Assembly: GCA_015060105.1 (NCBI GenBank)
Contig: SUZD01000002.1
Span: 62,001-126,000, forward strand
Direction of reading: 5' to 3'
DNA: 64,000 nucleotides
Source: Rikenellaceae bacterium
GTDB taxonomy: Bacteria; Bacteroidota; Bacteroidia; Bacteroidales; Rikenellaceae
Below the pieces are notes generated by a model. It was not told where the DNA came from. It was given only the letters and a program-made list of their open reading frames with translations, and did no database searches. The translations under genes were made by a program, and so were the position numbers. The first letter of the stretch is position 1; every line of letters starts with the position of its first letter. Positions 15,560 through 26,338 of this stretch are shown in pieces.

Positions 15560-18187
15560 CTATTTCAACTTTTCGTTAATAATCTCGACCGCTTTGGCAA
15601 TCGCGCTTTCAAGACCGGCTGCATTTTTACCACCGGCAGTTGCAAAGAAGGCTTGTCCGCCACCGCCACCCTGAATCTCTTTGGCAGCTGTACGAACAAC
15701 CTCACCTGCATTCAAACCACGAGCAACAATCTCGTCGCCCAACATAATCGACAACGAAGGCTTGCCACCCACCTCGGTTCCTGCAACAAACACAAGATTG
15801 GGAATACGACTCTTCAAATTGAAGGCCAAATCTTTGATATAATCAGCGGGCATATCCATTTTCTTGGCAATGGTAATAACTCCGTCACAATCATAGTCTG
15901 CAACATTCTCGGCAATGCGTTTTGCCATCGAGTCAATCTGTTCCTTACGCATAGCCTCAATTTGAGCCGCCAGAGAAGTATTTTGCTCGATAAGTTTACC
16001 GATAGCCTGAACAAGGTTGGGGTTGCCAATGCGTTGTTGCATCTCGCGCACAGTATCCTCAACAGCATAAAGTGCATTTTCAGCCTTAACGCCTGTCACA
16101 GCCTCGATACGTCTTACACCAGCCGAGATAGCACTCTCCGAGATAATCTTAAAGAAACCGATATTACCCGTAGCCGAAGTGTGAGTACCACCACACAGCT
16201 CAACCGAGCTACCAAACTTAACCATACGCACTACGCTGCCATACTTCTCGCCAAACAGCATAATAGCACCTGCGGCTTGCGCCTCCTCGATTGTACAAGC
16301 ACGATTCTCCTCCAACGGATAGTTAGCGCGAATATAGCCATTTACAGTACGCTCTACCTCACGAAGCTCCTCGGGAGTAACCTTTTGGAAATGCGAGAAG
16401 TCAAAACGCAAATATTCTGGCGTTACCAACGAACCTTTTTGCTCAACATGAGTACCGAGCACCTTACGCAATGCTTGGTCAAGCAAGTGGGTTGCTGTAT
16501 GGTTGTTTGCCGACGATTGGCGACGCTCTGCATCAACAACCGCATGGAACTCAGCCTCAACATTCTCGGGCAACGAAGCCGCAATCAGAATGATTTGACC
16601 ATTCTCCTTCTCGGTGCTGATAATCTCGATGCGCTCATTAGCATTTTCGAGATAACCGGTATCGCCAATCTGACCTCCCGAGTTACCATAGAACGGAGTG
16701 TGATCCAATACAATTTGATAAGTAGTCTTACCCTTGCTTGTCACACGACGATAACGAGCAATACGAACATCATCTACCAAAGTATCATATCCAGTAAAGA
16801 CACTCTCTTTGATAGGAATCAACTCAACCCAATCCTCGGCATCAATGGCGGCAGCATTGCGCGAGCGAGCCTTTTGTGCCTCCAACTCTTTGCCAAACTC
16901 TTCAAGATCAACACCGATACCCTGTTCGGTGGTGATAAGTTCGGTAAGGTCGATCGGGAAACCGTAAGTATCATACAAAACGAATGCATCTTTACCACTG
17001 ATGGTAGTTTTACCCTCGCTTTTTGTCTTCTTTATTACATTATCCAGCAGGTTGATACCCGTTGCCAAAGTACGCAAGAACGAGCTCTCCTCCTCGGCAA
17101 TAACTTTGGTTACGAGCTCTTTTTGCGCCACCAATTCGGGGAATTGCTCGCCCATTTGCTCTGCCAAGCCATCAACCAAGCGGCAGATGAACGGCTCATT
17201 AAAACCAAGATAAGTATAGCCATAACGGACTGCACGACGCAAGATACGACGAATCACATAACCCGCTTTGATATTGCTGGGCAACTGTCCGTCGGCAATC
17301 GAGAATGCAATGGCGCGAAGGTGGTCGGCAATTACACGCATAGCAACATCGGCTTTGGCATCAACGCCATACTCCTTACCCGACATTTGCGAGATGCGTT
17401 TAATCGTCGGTTGGAAAACATCAGTATCGTAGTTACTTTGCTTGCCTTGAAGCACCATACACAAACGCTCAAAGCCCATACCTGTATCAACGTGTTTTGC
17501 AGGCAGCGGTTCGAGTGAGCCGTTTGCCTTACGGTTGAACTGCATAAACACAAGGTTCCAAATCTCGATTACGAGATGGTGACCTGCATTTACAAGTTCA
17601 CGACCATCGAGAGCTGCACGCTCCTCGTCGCTACGCAAGTCGAAGTGAATCTCGCTACAAGGGCCACAAGGACCGGTCTCGCCCATCTCCCAGAAGTTGT
17701 CGTGTTTGTTACCGTCGATAATATGGTCGGCGGGCAGATATTGAAGCCACATATTGTATGCCTCATCATCACGCTCGACACCGTCCTCGGCACTACCCTC
17801 GAAAATGGTTGCATAAATACGCTCTTTGGGCAACTTATAAACCTCTGTCAAAAGTTCCCACGCCCACGAAATAGCCTCTTTTTTGAAGTAGTCGCCAAAC
17901 GACCAGTTACCGAGCATCTCGAACATGGTGTGGTGATAGGTATCGTGTCCTACCTCCTCCAAGTCGTTGTGCTTACCCGATACACGCAAACACTTTTGAG
18001 TATCTGCCACACGGGGGCTTTGAACAGGAGCGTTGCCAAGGAAAATATCCTTAAATTGGTTCATTCCCGCATTGGTAAACATCAAGGTCGGGTCGCCTTT
18101 AACTACCATCGGAGCCGACGGTACGATTTGGTGTTGTTTGGAGCGGAAAAACTCCAAAAATGTCTTTCTGATTTGGTTAGAATCCAT
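15560..18187 (-). CDS. alaS: Alanyl-tRNA synthetase
   Basis: The 875-residue product carries the class II aminoacylation core at the N-terminus (KHDDLEEVG-type region, [30 protein letters not shown]), the editing domain zinc ligands HTATHLLD and [10 protein letters not shown], and the C-terminal C-Ala domain with the Gly-rich [15 protein letters not shown] chose ATG 18185-18187 ([10 protein letters not shown]), the conserved start; the frame extends 14 residues upstream without support. A TAACTTTG -7 box on the minus strand lies 56 bases before it. alaS leads a two-gene unit with gpmI and is divergent from the M23 peptidase pair. Confidence 0.97.
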   Translation of the reverse strand: MDSNQIRKTFLEFFRSKQHQIVPSAPMVVKGDPTLMFTNAGMNQFKDIFLGNAPVQSPRVADTQKCLRVSGKHNDLEEVGHDTYHHTMFEMLGNWSFGDYFKKEAISWAWELLTEVYKLPKERIYATIFEGSAEDGVERDDEAYNMWLQYLPADHIIDGNKHDNFWEMGETGPCGPCSEIHFDLRSDEERAALDGRELVNAGHHLVIEIWNLVFMQFNRKANGSLEPLPAKHVDTGMGFERLCMVLQGKQSNYDTDVFQPTIKRISQMSGKEYGVDAKADVAMRVIADHLRAIAFSIADGQLPSNIKAGYVIRRILRRAVRYGYTYLGFNEPFICRLVDGLAEQMGEQFPELVAQKELVTKVIAEEESSFLRTLATGINLLDNVIKKTKSEGKTTISGKDAFVLYDTYGFPIDLTELITTEQGIGVDLEEFGKELEAQKARSRNAAAIDAEDWVELIPIKESVFTGYDTLVDDVRIARYRRVTSKGKTTYQIVLDHTPFYGNSGGQIGDTGYLENANERIEIISTEKENGQIILIAASLPENVEAEFHAVVDAERRQSSANNHTATHLLDQALRKVLGTHVEQKGSLVTPEYLRFDFSHFQKVTPEELREVERTVNGYIRANYPLEENRACTIEEAQAAGAIMLFGEKYGSVVRMVKFGSSVELCGGTHTSATGNIGFFKIISESAISAGVRRIEAVTGVKAENALYAVEDTVREMQQRIGNPNLVQAIGKLIEQNTSLAAQIEAMRKEQIDSMAKRIAENVADYDCDGVITIAKKMDMPADYIKDLAFNLKSRIPNLVFVAGTEVGGKPSLSIMLGDEIVARGLNAGEVVRTAAKEIQGGGGGQAFFATAGGKNAAGLESAIAKAVEIINEKLK

Positions 18188-18242
18188 TGTATAATAATAT
18201 TTATTTACATTCAAGCGTTTTATCCGCAAATTAACGGACTTG

Positions 18243-18270
18243 CAAAGTTACATATTTTACTCTAAATTTG
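18243..18270. promoter_or_regulatory. Divergent promoters of alaS and the M23 peptidases
   Basis: A minus-strand TAACTTTG (complement of 18243-18250) reads toward alaS, and a plus-strand TAAATTTG (18263-18270) reads toward the M23 gene 28 bases on. Both fit TAnnTTTG and lie only 12 bases apart, so the two polymerases would compete for space. Confidence 0.65.
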
Positions 18271-18297
18271 CAGTTCAGAAGAGCAATTTTTTAGCAC

Positions 18298-19296
18298 GTG
18301 ACACAAAAAGAGCGCAGTTTTTGGAAAGTTTTGGGACTTACACGCAGTGAGGCGTCGTCATTTGGGCTTCGTCTATGGCGTGTTTGTCGCACTTTACTAG
18401 TTGGATTTGTGCTTGTCGCCGGCTGCAATATTCTGTTTTCGATGTTCTTCTATACACCCAAGATGTTCCGTATCGAGCGAGCAAATCAGGAGCTTTTGGT
18501 AAAGTATCGTATTTTGCGCAGCAAGATTACCGATATGTCGGCAACGCTCGACGAGATTAAACATCGTGACAATATGGTATATCGCCCGCTATTTGGCGTG
18601 GACACGCTTGCCATTGAGGGTATATACACCCCCTACCCCCACTCCAAATACGCATTCTTGGACGGCGACACCTACTCAAAACTAATATCGGCAACTTGGC
18701 ACGATTTGGACGCCGTAACACGACGAATTTATCTGCAAAGTCGTTCGCTTGACGAGCTGCAATCACTATCCAAAGACAAGGAGAAGATGGCTACTGCCAT
18801 TCCCGCTATTATGCCCATCAACCAAAAGGCTCTGCACGGAGGGCACATCGGCGCATTCGGCTGGCGTAACCACCCGATTTATCATCGCTATATTTTCCAC
18901 AAAGGAATTGACTTGGGAAGCGACCGAGGCACTTTGGTTTACTCTTCGGGCGATGGTGTAGTGAGTTTTGTAAATGCGCGAGGCACCGGCCGTCGTGGCT
19001 ACGGAAAGCATATCATCATCGACCACGGCTTCGGATACAAAACCAAATATGCTCACCTCAATACAGTGAGCGTCACCGAAGGACAAAATGTTAAACGCGG
19101 CGAAATCATCGGAACCGTAGGTAATACGGGAGGCTCAACAGGCCCGCACCTTCACTACGAGGTACTCTATATGGGCTCGCCCGTAAATCCCCTCAACTAC
19201 TTCCGACGCGACATGAATAGTGAGGACTTTGAGCGCATTGTGGAGTCTGCCAACACCACAACATTCGAGACAGAACACGGTACAAACGATAACTAA
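18298..19296 (+). CDS. M23 (LytM-type) peptidase, membrane-anchored, first of a tandem pair
   Basis: This 332-residue protein starts at GTG 18298. Residues about 25-50 form one membrane segment (LLVGFVLVAGCNILFSMFF), followed by a helical, probably coiled-coil stretch (residues about 60-90) and a C-terminal peptidase M23 domain from about 185. Zinc ligands are visible in HKGIDLGSDRGT and in PHLHYEV. Such proteins cut peptidoglycan cross-links or, if inactive, activate amidases. The next gene is a paralogue two bases downstream, so they form a duplicated pair. Specificity is unknown. Confidence 0.9.
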   Translation: MTQKERSFWKVLGLTRSEASSFGLRLWRVCRTLLVGFVLVAGCNILFSMFFYTPKMFRIERANQELLVKYRILRSKITDMSATLDEIKHRDNMVYRPLFGVDTLAIEGIYTPYPHSKYAFLDGDTYSKLISATWHDLDAVTRRIYLQSRSLDELQSLSKDKEKMATAIPAIMPINQKALHGGHIGAFGWRNHPIYHRYIFHKGIDLGSDRGTLVYSSGDGVVSFVNARGTGRRGYGKHIIIDHGFGYKTKYAHLNTVSVTEGQNVKRGEIIGTVGNTGGSTGPHLHYEVLYMGSPVNPLNYFRRDMNSEDFERIVESANTTTFETEHGTNDN

Positions 19297-19298
19297 CG

Positions 19299-20240
19299 AT
19301 GACAAACAACAAAAACACAAAGCGAAACAACAGCACTCGAAGCCAATCGTTCGGTTGGATTATTCGTGGTGTAATTTTGTTGGGTATCATCGTAGGCAAT
19401 TACATCTTGTTCTCGTGGTTGTTCGACACCCCCGTCGAACGTCAAATGAAGCAGTCTACGGCATTATTGGAGGAGCAATATCGTATTCTTTCGGAGCGAT
19501 ACGACTCGTTGGTTGCCGTTCTTGATAATGTTGCCGAGCGTGACCGCAATGTATCGAGAGTACTATTTGAGGCCGACCCCTACGACTTGAAAGAGGTTGA
19601 TGGTGTGGCATCGTGGCAATCTCGCGAGAAACTTATGTCGAAAACCAATCGCGAACTATCCCGAGAGTTCTACGACAAAATGCAAAATATCGAGTACGAC
19701 ATCTCGTACCTCAACTACTCATACAACACCCTGCGTTCCAAAATCGACAACAACAAAGATGCGGTACGCAATATCCCCGCAATCCAGCCTATCATCAACA
19801 CCGATTTGACACTGCTCACATCGTCTTTTGGTTTGCGAATACACCCATTTTATCGTACTCTCACACCCCACAAGGGCGTTGATTATACCGTTCCCGAAGG
19901 TACTCGCGTTTTTGCTACGGCAGATGGCGTTGTCAAGAAGATTACCACACGCAATACGGGCTCCGGTTTGACACTTGTATTGGAACACGAAGGCGGATAC
20001 GAAACAACTTATTCGCACCTGCGCAAAGTAACCGTGCGTCGTGGAAACAAAGTGCGTCGTGGCGACATCATCGCCCTAACCGGCAACTCTGGTTTGTCGC
20101 TCGCACCTCACCTCCACTACGAAATCAAGTACAACGGTCTGCGCGTTGATCCTATTCACTACTTCTTTATGGAATTATCTCCGGTGGAGTATCAACGCAT
20201 AATGCGAATCGCCCAATCAGGAATGCAATCTTTCGACTAA
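19299..20240 (+). CDS. M23 (LytM-type) peptidase, membrane-anchored, second of a tandem pair
   Basis: This 313-residue paralogue has the same plan as its upstream neighbour: a membrane segment at residues about 22-45 (IIRGVILLGIIVGNYILFSWLF), a helical spacer with SERYDSLVAVLDNVAERDRNV, and an M23 domain in the last 140 residues with HKGVDYTVPEGTRV and PHLHYEIKYNG as zinc-site motifs. Both M23 His motifs are intact. The start is two bases after the upstream stop, so co-translation is likely. The two proteins differ most in the spacer, which suggests they act at different sites or as a heteromeric pair in the periplasm. Confidence 0.9.
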   Translation: MTNNKNTKRNNSTRSQSFGWIIRGVILLGIIVGNYILFSWLFDTPVERQMKQSTALLEEQYRILSERYDSLVAVLDNVAERDRNVSRVLFEADPYDLKEVDGVASWQSREKLMSKTNRELSREFYDKMQNIEYDISYLNYSYNTLRSKIDNNKDAVRNIPAIQPIINTDLTLLTSSFGLRIHPFYRTLTPHKGVDYTVPEGTRVFATADGVVKKITTRNTGSGLTLVLEHEGGYETTYSHLRKVTVRRGNKVRRGDIIALTGNSGLSLAPHLHYEIKYNGLRVDPIHYFFMELSPVEYQRIMRIAQSGMQSFD

Positions 20241-20304
20241 CACCCCCATTTTTCGAGGGTACTTCCCAAAATTTCACGCATTTTACAGAATAACACCCCG
20301 AAAA

Positions 20305-20336
20305 TTTGGAGGTTTCGGGCGAAAAATGTAGTTTTG
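20305..20336 (+). promoter_or_regulatory. Consensus promoter of glnN
   Basis: TTTG (20305-20308), a 20-base spacer and TAGTTTTG (20329-20336) fit the full TTTG-N19-21-TAnnTTTG consensus. The start codon follows 32 bases later. Confidence 0.75.
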
Positions 20337-20367
20337 CGAAAGAAAAAAATCACATTTTAACCCAAAT

Positions 20368-22557
20368 ATGGAATTACTTCGTTTCAAAGCCATCGAAAAG
20401 ATGTTGCATCACGAGCCCGTAAATGTGGCTCTTCCCGAAAGTAAAGTCTCGGACTATTTTGGCATCGACGTTTTCAGCATTGACAAGATGCGTGACTATG
20501 TATCGAGCGACGCCTACGAGAGTGTCGTTAGCGCAATTACCGAAGGCCGACGCATCGAGCGCAAAGTTGCTGACCAAGTCGCTAATGGTATGAAACGCTG
20601 GGCTATGGAGCGAGGTGTAACACACTACACCCACTGGTTCCAACCCCTCAACGAATCGACTGCCGAGAAGCACGACACCTTTGCCGAGCCCGTATGGGGC
20701 GAGACACGCGCACTCGAAAAGTTCAGTGGTGCCGTACTTGTTCAACAGGAGCCCGATGCATCGAGTTTTCCGAATGGCGGTCTGCGAAACACATTTGAGG
20801 CTCGCGGTTATAGCGCATGGGACCCCTCGTCGCCTACCTTTATTATAGATGACACTCTCTGTATTCCGAGTATCTTCATTGCATACACTGGCGAGGCTCT
20901 TGACTACAAGACACCCCTATTGCGCTCTATTGCCGCTATTGATAAGGCTGCGGTTGCCGTTTGCCAACTCTTCGACAAAGACGCTGCAACAAAGGTTGTT
21001 CCTACGCTTGGCTGGGAGCAAGAGTATTTTCTGGTTGATGAAGGTATGTATCGTGCCCGCCCCGACCTCGAACTCACGGGTCGTACACTGATGGGCCACT
21101 CTGCCTCGAAAGACCAACAACTTGACGACCACTATTGGGGCGATATTCCCGAGCGCGTAATGAACTTTATGAAGGAGTTGGAGTATCGTTGCTTCCGTTT
21201 GGGTATCCCCGTCAAAACCCGTCACAACGAAGTAGCACCCAACCAATACGAGTGCGCTCCGATGTTCGAAGAGGCCAATATTGCCGTCGATCACAATACA
21301 TTGTTGATGACCATAATGCGTAAAGTTGCCAACAAGCACCACTTGCAAGTCCTCTTCCACGAGAAGCCCTACGAAGGTGTCAATGGTTCGGGCAAGCACT
21401 GCAACTGGTCGTTGGCTACTATCGACGGTCACAACCTGCTGGCTCCGGGTCGCACCCCGAAGAGCAACACTCAATTCTTGGCATTCTTCGTTGCGACACT
21501 AAAAGCGGCTTGCGATTACGGCACTATGATTATGGCGTCGGTAGCAACCGAGGGCAACTCTCATCGTTTGGGTGGCCACGAGGCACCCCCCGCCGTGTTG
21601 TCGGTATTTACGGGAGCATATTTGGACGACATTCTGCAACAAATCGAACAACGCATATCGGAAAAGGCTCTTACGCCCGACGAGAAAACGGGTATCAAAC
21701 TCGACATCGGTCGTATTCCCGAAATTATGCTCGACAATACCGACCGCAACCGTACCTCTCCGTTTGCCTTTACGGGTAACCGTTTTGAGTTGCGTGCGAC
21801 AGGCTCTTCGGCCAACTGCGCTATGCCTTTGATTGTGTTGAACACTGCGGTTGCTCACGAACTTACGGTATTCAAAAATGAGGTTGAAGCGTTGGTTAAT
21901 AAGGGTGTCAAGAAAGACGAGGCTATCCTGCAAACCATTCGCAAGTTCATTATCGACTCCAAGAAAGTGCGTTTCGAGGGCAATGGTTATAGCGAAGAGT
22001 GGCACAACGAGGCCAAACGTCGCGGCCTGCGAGGTATCGAAACCGTCGCTTCGGCTATCCGCGAATATATCGCACCCGAAAATATCGCGCTATTCGAGCA
22101 GTATGGCGTTATGAATCGTTCCGAGTTGGAAGCCCGCTACGAAATCAAAAACGAGACCCTGCTCAAAAAGATTCAAATCGAATCGCGCGTGTTGGGCGAC
22201 TTGGCTGCCAACCATATTATCCCTACCGCCATCAACTACCAGAATGTATTGATTCGCAATGTCGAGGGACTTAAAAATCTGTTTGGCGACGAGTACAAAG
22301 AGATGGCTTCTGCCGAGATTACCACCATTCGCAAGATTTCGGAGCATGTCAAGGCTATCCGCGAGTTGAGTGCCGAGATGCTTGACGCCCGACGCAAATG
22401 GAACACAGTGGAGGACGTCATCGAGCGCGCTATCGGCTACGAGAATGTTGTTAAACCCTACATTTCGCAAATCCGCTATCATATCGACCACCTCGAAATG
22501 ATTGTCGATGACCGCTTGTGGACACTGCCCAAATACCGCGAGTTGTTCACAATTTAA
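20368..22557 (+). CDS. glnN: Glutamine synthetase type III
   Basis: The 729-residue length and motifs are those of GlnN (GSIII), much longer than GlnA. The ATP-grasp-like core shows QEYFLVDE near residue 225, KTRHNEVAPNQYE, GVNGSGKHCNWS near 341, and ASVATEGNSHRLGGHEAPPA. It condenses ammonia and glutamate to glutamine as a double-ring dodecamer in the cytoplasm. It is transcribed alone from a consensus promoter and ends in a hairpin. With gdhA (45.2 kb) it covers both ammonia-assimilating routes in this window. No Ntr- or GlnR-like operator is apparent. Confidence 0.97.
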   Translation: MELLRFKAIEKMLHHEPVNVALPESKVSDYFGIDVFSIDKMRDYVSSDAYESVVSAITEGRRIERKVADQVANGMKRWAMERGVTHYTHWFQPLNESTAEKHDTFAEPVWGETRALEKFSGAVLVQQEPDASSFPNGGLRNTFEARGYSAWDPSSPTFIIDDTLCIPSIFIAYTGEALDYKTPLLRSIAAIDKAAVAVCQLFDKDAATKVVPTLGWEQEYFLVDEGMYRARPDLELTGRTLMGHSASKDQQLDDHYWGDIPERVMNFMKELEYRCFRLGIPVKTRHNEVAPNQYECAPMFEEANIAVDHNTLLMTIMRKVANKHHLQVLFHEKPYEGVNGSGKHCNWSLATIDGHNLLAPGRTPKSNTQFLAFFVATLKAACDYGTMIMASVATEGNSHRLGGHEAPPAVLSVFTGAYLDDILQQIEQRISEKALTPDEKTGIKLDIGRIPEIMLDNTDRNRTSPFAFTGNRFELRATGSSANCAMPLIVLNTAVAHELTVFKNEVEALVNKGVKKDEAILQTIRKFIIDSKKVRFEGNGYSEEWHNEAKRRGLRGIETVASAIREYIAPENIALFEQYGVMNRSELEARYEIKNETLLKKIQIESRVLGDLAANHIIPTAINYQNVLIRNVEGLKNLFGDEYKEMASAEITTIRKISEHVKAIRELSAEMLDARRKWNTVEDVIERAIGYENVVKPYISQIRYHIDHLEMIVDDRLWTLPKYRELFTI

Positions 22558-22580
22558 GTGGTTTTATATCAAGTAAAGTT

Positions 22581-22611
22581 TCGGGCGTATGCACTCACAG
22601 CATACGCCCGA
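22581..22611. terminator. Bidirectional terminator between glnN and the AddB-like gene
   Basis: TCGGGCGTATGC pairs perfectly with GCATACGCCCGA around ACTCACA, between two convergent genes. Flanks are A/T-rich on both sides. Confidence 0.85.
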
Positions 22612-22680
22612 ATATTTTATATACAAAACCTATCGCCAGCTGTCAACTATATCACACAAAAGCAGGCAAATAGTTCTCTT

Positions 22681-25548
22681 TTATTTTTGTTTACCGCAAA
22701 GCGTTTTGAAGTCACAATAGGTGCACGCCTTCTCGTTGGTGGTTTGCGTAAAAGGTTGCGAGGTGTCGAACAAGCGCGCAAGGGCACCGCCAAATTGCTC
22801 GCGAAACTCATCGGCATAATCCGCATAAGAGGTTATAGGTGCGCCACGCTCTTTATCCATAATCAGAGGCGTATAGTCCTTACGCATCTTGCGGACATAG
22901 TACAATGTCGGGCGAATGTTACACTCGGAATGTTCGCGCGACAAAATCTCGGAGTACAACAACGTTTGCAGCACAGCCGATATAACCTCATCGCCCGTTC
23001 CATTAAACAGCGCATCAATACTGCTAATCTGCTCATTGACATTCTTATCGCCACCTTTGGGTCGGCCCGTTTTGTAGTCTATAACCTCGATTGTTCCGTC
23101 GTCCAAGCGGTCAATACGATCGACCTCGCCATAAAACTGCACGCTATGTTTCGAGCCATCAACCTCGACCTCAAACGACGCCGAATTGGGGTCTTCGAGT
23201 TTCAGAATCGTATATCCCTCTTTGGCGGCATCAAACGGCAGGATATTGGTATTGATATAGCGCAGCACCACGTTACGAATCATACGCAGTGTACCTCCCC
23301 AATCATCAGTGTCGAGGCTATTCTCACGTCGCATATAGGCTTTATTAACCGCCTTCGTAACCACATCACGCAAGTTTTGAGAGTTTATCATCGCCTTAAT
23401 CTGCGGACCGGGATTATGAACGCCTATCAACTCCTCATACAAATCGTGCATCGAGTAGTGCAGAATATTACCGAAAATCGAACTATCCACCTCCTCGGTC
23501 ATCTCGTCAAGTGGTTGTAGGTTTGCTATCGAACCGAAATAGAACTTCAACGGGCACTCGATAAACTTAAAGAAGCGCGAGTGTGACAATCTCGTTGCAG
23601 GATTATCCAACCATTGATACAGCTTTTGTTTAACCTCGCCACTCTTCTCGACCGTGATGGTGCGTTGCTCCTCGGAGGTCACATTCAGACGAATATCCTC
23701 GCGTTCAATCTTATGGTCGCTCTCATATATCAGTTGGCTTATATAGCGACTTTGTTCGCCCGTATTCTTCTCATCGGCACGCGAGCAATAGACCAACTCA
23801 ATATTCTCGGCACGTTGCAACATACGATAGAAATAGTATGCATACATCGCCTCTTGCTCCTCGTTGGTAGGTATGCCATACGCCTTTCGGAGGTTATACG
23901 GGATATACGAAACGGACGAATTGCGATTACCCGGGCAGTGGTCGTCGCTCATCGACAGAATGATAATATTGCGAAAATCAAGCGCACGGCTCTCCAAAAA
24001 GCCCATAATCTGCAAGCCCACCAAAGGCTCTCCCTCGAAAGGTATTGTGGTCGATTGCAACAGCTTACGAAGTAGTGTTATATAAGTTTTCTCTTCGAGA
24101 CCGATTCCGCATGTTTCAACCGAATTGAGGAGTTTATCTATCTGCTCGACAACTATCGCAAAAATCTCGTTGCGCACAATATCTCCCTCAAATGCGTGCA
24201 TCACAGCCCCCAAAATTTCCTTTATATAGCAAGCGATTTCTCGTCCTCCGCTATGTGGTGCAAAGATATTTTCGAGCAACGGGCGACCCTCGAACAACTC
24301 CTGCGGGACATATATCATTCGGCAATCCGTTATAGTCTTTATGAGTTCGCGAGAGGCGGGGTGTTCAGCAATATAGGCATGCGACAGCAACCCCGTAACA
24401 TCGCTATGGTAGAACGTCACACAGCTCTTTCCCGTGCGTTTTCGGCGTTGCAACTCGATGAGTCGTTCACAGAACGAATAGGCAATATCGTAACGAATCG
24501 GATATCCCATCGTCACATTCACATCTTGGACACTATTCGGCAATGAGTAAAGTGTGGGGGTAAGCAAGCTCTCGTCAGTGAGAATAATTGCCGTCTGCTT
24601 ATCCACAACGCCCAAAGACGCAAGTCGCTGCCCCACATATTTACATTGGGCGACGTCCGACGGTGCCGAGACAACTTTGATACTCTTTGACGCGCTCAAC
24701 ATATCGGTATTGAACGAAGCACGCATCGGGAAATTCTGCAAATTTTCCCGCATAAAAACGCCCGCTTCGTTATGCTCATTATCCAAATAATACTTGTCGT
24801 AATCCCAATAGAAATCGACAGTATAGTTATTTTGGAGATACTTAAAGATACGTTTTTCGGCCTCGCAAAGCGCATTCAAACCCACAACGGCAATATTTGT
24901 CGCTTTGAGCTGTGGCACGCTACCCTCCTTTATCTTCTCGGCTGCCTTACGATAAATCATTCCGTTATAGCCTATACCCAACTCTTCGAGACGGGCACGG
25001 AATTGATGATAAATCGGAGCAAGCGTACGCCATACGTCCGTAAACTTCTTCTTGTGGATATATGTATCTATATCCTTATCAATATTTTTCCAGAAATTTT
25101 CAATCAGTCGTATCTGTTCGGGCTCCAAATTGTGGAAGCTATCCAAGTCGTGCAAATCGGCAAGGTTGCAATAGAGCATATCGGCATCGACCATATACTT
25201 ATCAACCATATCGAAATCGGCAATCAGAGCCTCGCCCCAAAAATAGAAACTATCAATATCCTCGAATGGCTCCCCATCCTGGCCACAATGATATTTCGAG
25301 TAGATTTTGTACAACTCGGCCACCATACGGATACGGTCACCAGCAACCAAGCCACTTAGCTGCTCGGCTATGCAATCAACCGACGTGGCTTGCGGGCTCC
25401 AAAGTGGAGTGTCGGCAATCTCCGACAGAGCTTCACGAAAGAAAAAGCCCGCACGACGACTCGGAAAAATCATCGTCACAGAGCCTACGTTAGCTCCATA
25501 GCGCTCCCATAGGTCACGCGCAACATTACTCAAAAAAGAGTCCTTCAT
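22681..25548 (-). CDS. AddB-like nuclease/inactive helicase of a double-strand-break repair complex
   Basis: This 955-residue protein has an UvrD-like fold without a clear Walker A lysine in the first 20-40 residues (FPSRRAGFFFREAL) and a C-terminal PD-(D/E)XK nuclease domain with EVIDYKTGRPK near residue 823. A cysteine in FIECPLKFYFGS (near 667) and three in CTYCDFKTLC at the extreme end match the four ligands of the AddB-type [4Fe-4S] staple. AddB partners AddA in resecting double-strand breaks for RecA. The candidate AddA gene is divergent, 0.8 kb away, rather than in the same operon. It overlaps the GIN-domain gene upstream by four bases. Confidence 0.85.
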   Translation of the reverse strand: MKDSFLSNVARDLWERYGANVGSVTMIFPSRRAGFFFREALSEIADTPLWSPQATSVDCIAEQLSGLVAGDRIRMVAELYKIYSKYHCGQDGEPFEDIDSFYFWGEALIADFDMVDKYMVDADMLYCNLADLHDLDSFHNLEPEQIRLIENFWKNIDKDIDTYIHKKKFTDVWRTLAPIYHQFRARLEELGIGYNGMIYRKAAEKIKEGSVPQLKATNIAVVGLNALCEAEKRIFKYLQNNYTVDFYWDYDKYYLDNEHNEAGVFMRENLQNFPMRASFNTDMLSASKSIKVVSAPSDVAQCKYVGQRLASLGVVDKQTAIILTDESLLTPTLYSLPNSVQDVNVTMGYPIRYDIAYSFCERLIELQRRKRTGKSCVTFYHSDVTGLLSHAYIAEHPASRELIKTITDCRMIYVPQELFEGRPLLENIFAPHSGGREIACYIKEILGAVMHAFEGDIVRNEIFAIVVEQIDKLLNSVETCGIGLEEKTYITLLRKLLQSTTIPFEGEPLVGLQIMGFLESRALDFRNIIILSMSDDHCPGNRNSSVSYIPYNLRKAYGIPTNEEQEAMYAYYFYRMLQRAENIELVYCSRADEKNTGEQSRYISQLIYESDHKIEREDIRLNVTSEEQRTITVEKSGEVKQKLYQWLDNPATRLSHSRFFKFIECPLKFYFGSIANLQPLDEMTEEVDSSIFGNILHYSMHDLYEELIGVHNPGPQIKAMINSQNLRDVVTKAVNKAYMRRENSLDTDDWGGTLRMIRNVVLRYINTNILPFDAAKEGYTILKLEDPNSASFEVEVDGSKHSVQFYGEVDRIDRLDDGTIEVIDYKTGRPKGGDKNVNEQISSIDALFNGTGDEVISAVLQTLLYSEILSREHSECNIRPTLYYVRKMRKDYTPLIMDKERGAPITSYADYADEFREQFGGALARLFDTSQPFTQTTNEKACTYCDFKTLCGKQK

Positions 25549-26261
25549 CGCGCGCCGATAGAGTTAATGGTCGATAATGCGCCTTTGCTTGTACGAATAA
25601 TCGTAGGATTGCCGTTATAGAATACCGATGTACGGCCTTTAATATCGCCGACAAATCGTTCGGTTGCACACACATAGACCTCCGACGAGCTACCCGCTTT
25701 CAGCTCGGCGCTACAACCTTCAAGGTCTGCGGCATTAAGAGCGCATCGACGACCGACCTCGATAGTTTGATATTTTGCTCGACCTGCAAGGGTACCAACA
25801 GAGCGCCCCGAAAGTGCAATATTCAAATCCAAGCAGCGCAACTCTCCCGACAGACGAGCACCCTCACTCAAAGTGACATCCATCAACCTATCGGTCGAAA
25901 TATCACACAGCTGAACATCGGCACGTTTCACTTTCAGTTTGCGAATCGGAGTATTGCTTCTCAAATCCACCTGTATAGCATTGCCTTTGGAGTTTGCACT
26001 AAACGAGATTGTCAGCACGCTATCACGTATGCTCCAATCAAATCTACGAGGCTCGTTCTCTTTCATATCGACACTCATCGAGGGGTCTTCATCGGTTTCG
26101 GATATTGCCACGCTCAAATTGCCAAACACACGAATAGAGTGAAAGCCCTTCATATTGTCAATTTCGAGCGGAGTACTCTTTGCGACAACAAGCGAATCCG
26201 ATTGTGCAAATATAGTGACAGGCAACAGCAATGCAGAAAGAACAAATAGCAGACGTTTCAT
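25545..26261 (-). CDS. Secreted GIN-domain (DUF2807-like) protein
   Basis: The 238-residue protein begins with a signal peptide (MKRLLFVLSALLLPVTIFAQ, cleavage likely near residue 20) and continues as a beta-rich repeat region typical of the head-GIN/DUF2807 family, which is common in Bacteroidetes and of unknown function. The opening FHSIRVFGNLSVAISETDEDPS matches the family's start. It should be periplasmic or surface exposed. It is the first gene of the unit and its TGA overlaps the ATG of the AddB-like gene, an odd pairing of an envelope protein with a cytoplasmic nuclease. The functional link, if any, is unknown. Confidence 0.75.
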   Translation of the reverse strand: MKRLLFVLSALLLPVTIFAQSDSLVVAKSTPLEIDNMKGFHSIRVFGNLSVAISETDEDPSMSVDMKENEPRRFDWSIRDSVLTISFSANSKGNAIQVDLRSNTPIRKLKVKRADVQLCDISTDRLMDVTLSEGARLSGELRCLDLNIALSGRSVGTLAGRAKYQTIEVGRRCALNAADLEGCSAELKAGSSSEVYVCATERFVGDIKGRTSVFYNGNPTIIRTSKGALSTINSIGAR

Positions 26262-26338
26262 ATCAAATAATATTTAGAATATAGTGTGCAAGTTACGGAT
26301 TTTTTTTCAAACGCGCTCGGTTTTTCCTCCTTTTTTTA

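Noticed and set aside
15473-17518. 681-codon open frame opposite alaS
   Set aside because: It is antisense to a complete alanyl-tRNA synthetase, has no known domain, and arises from codon usage of the real gene.
24599-24607. Perfect DnaA box TTATCCACA
   Set aside because: A single copy inside the AddB-like gene with no cluster or A/T-rich unwinding region; expected by chance.
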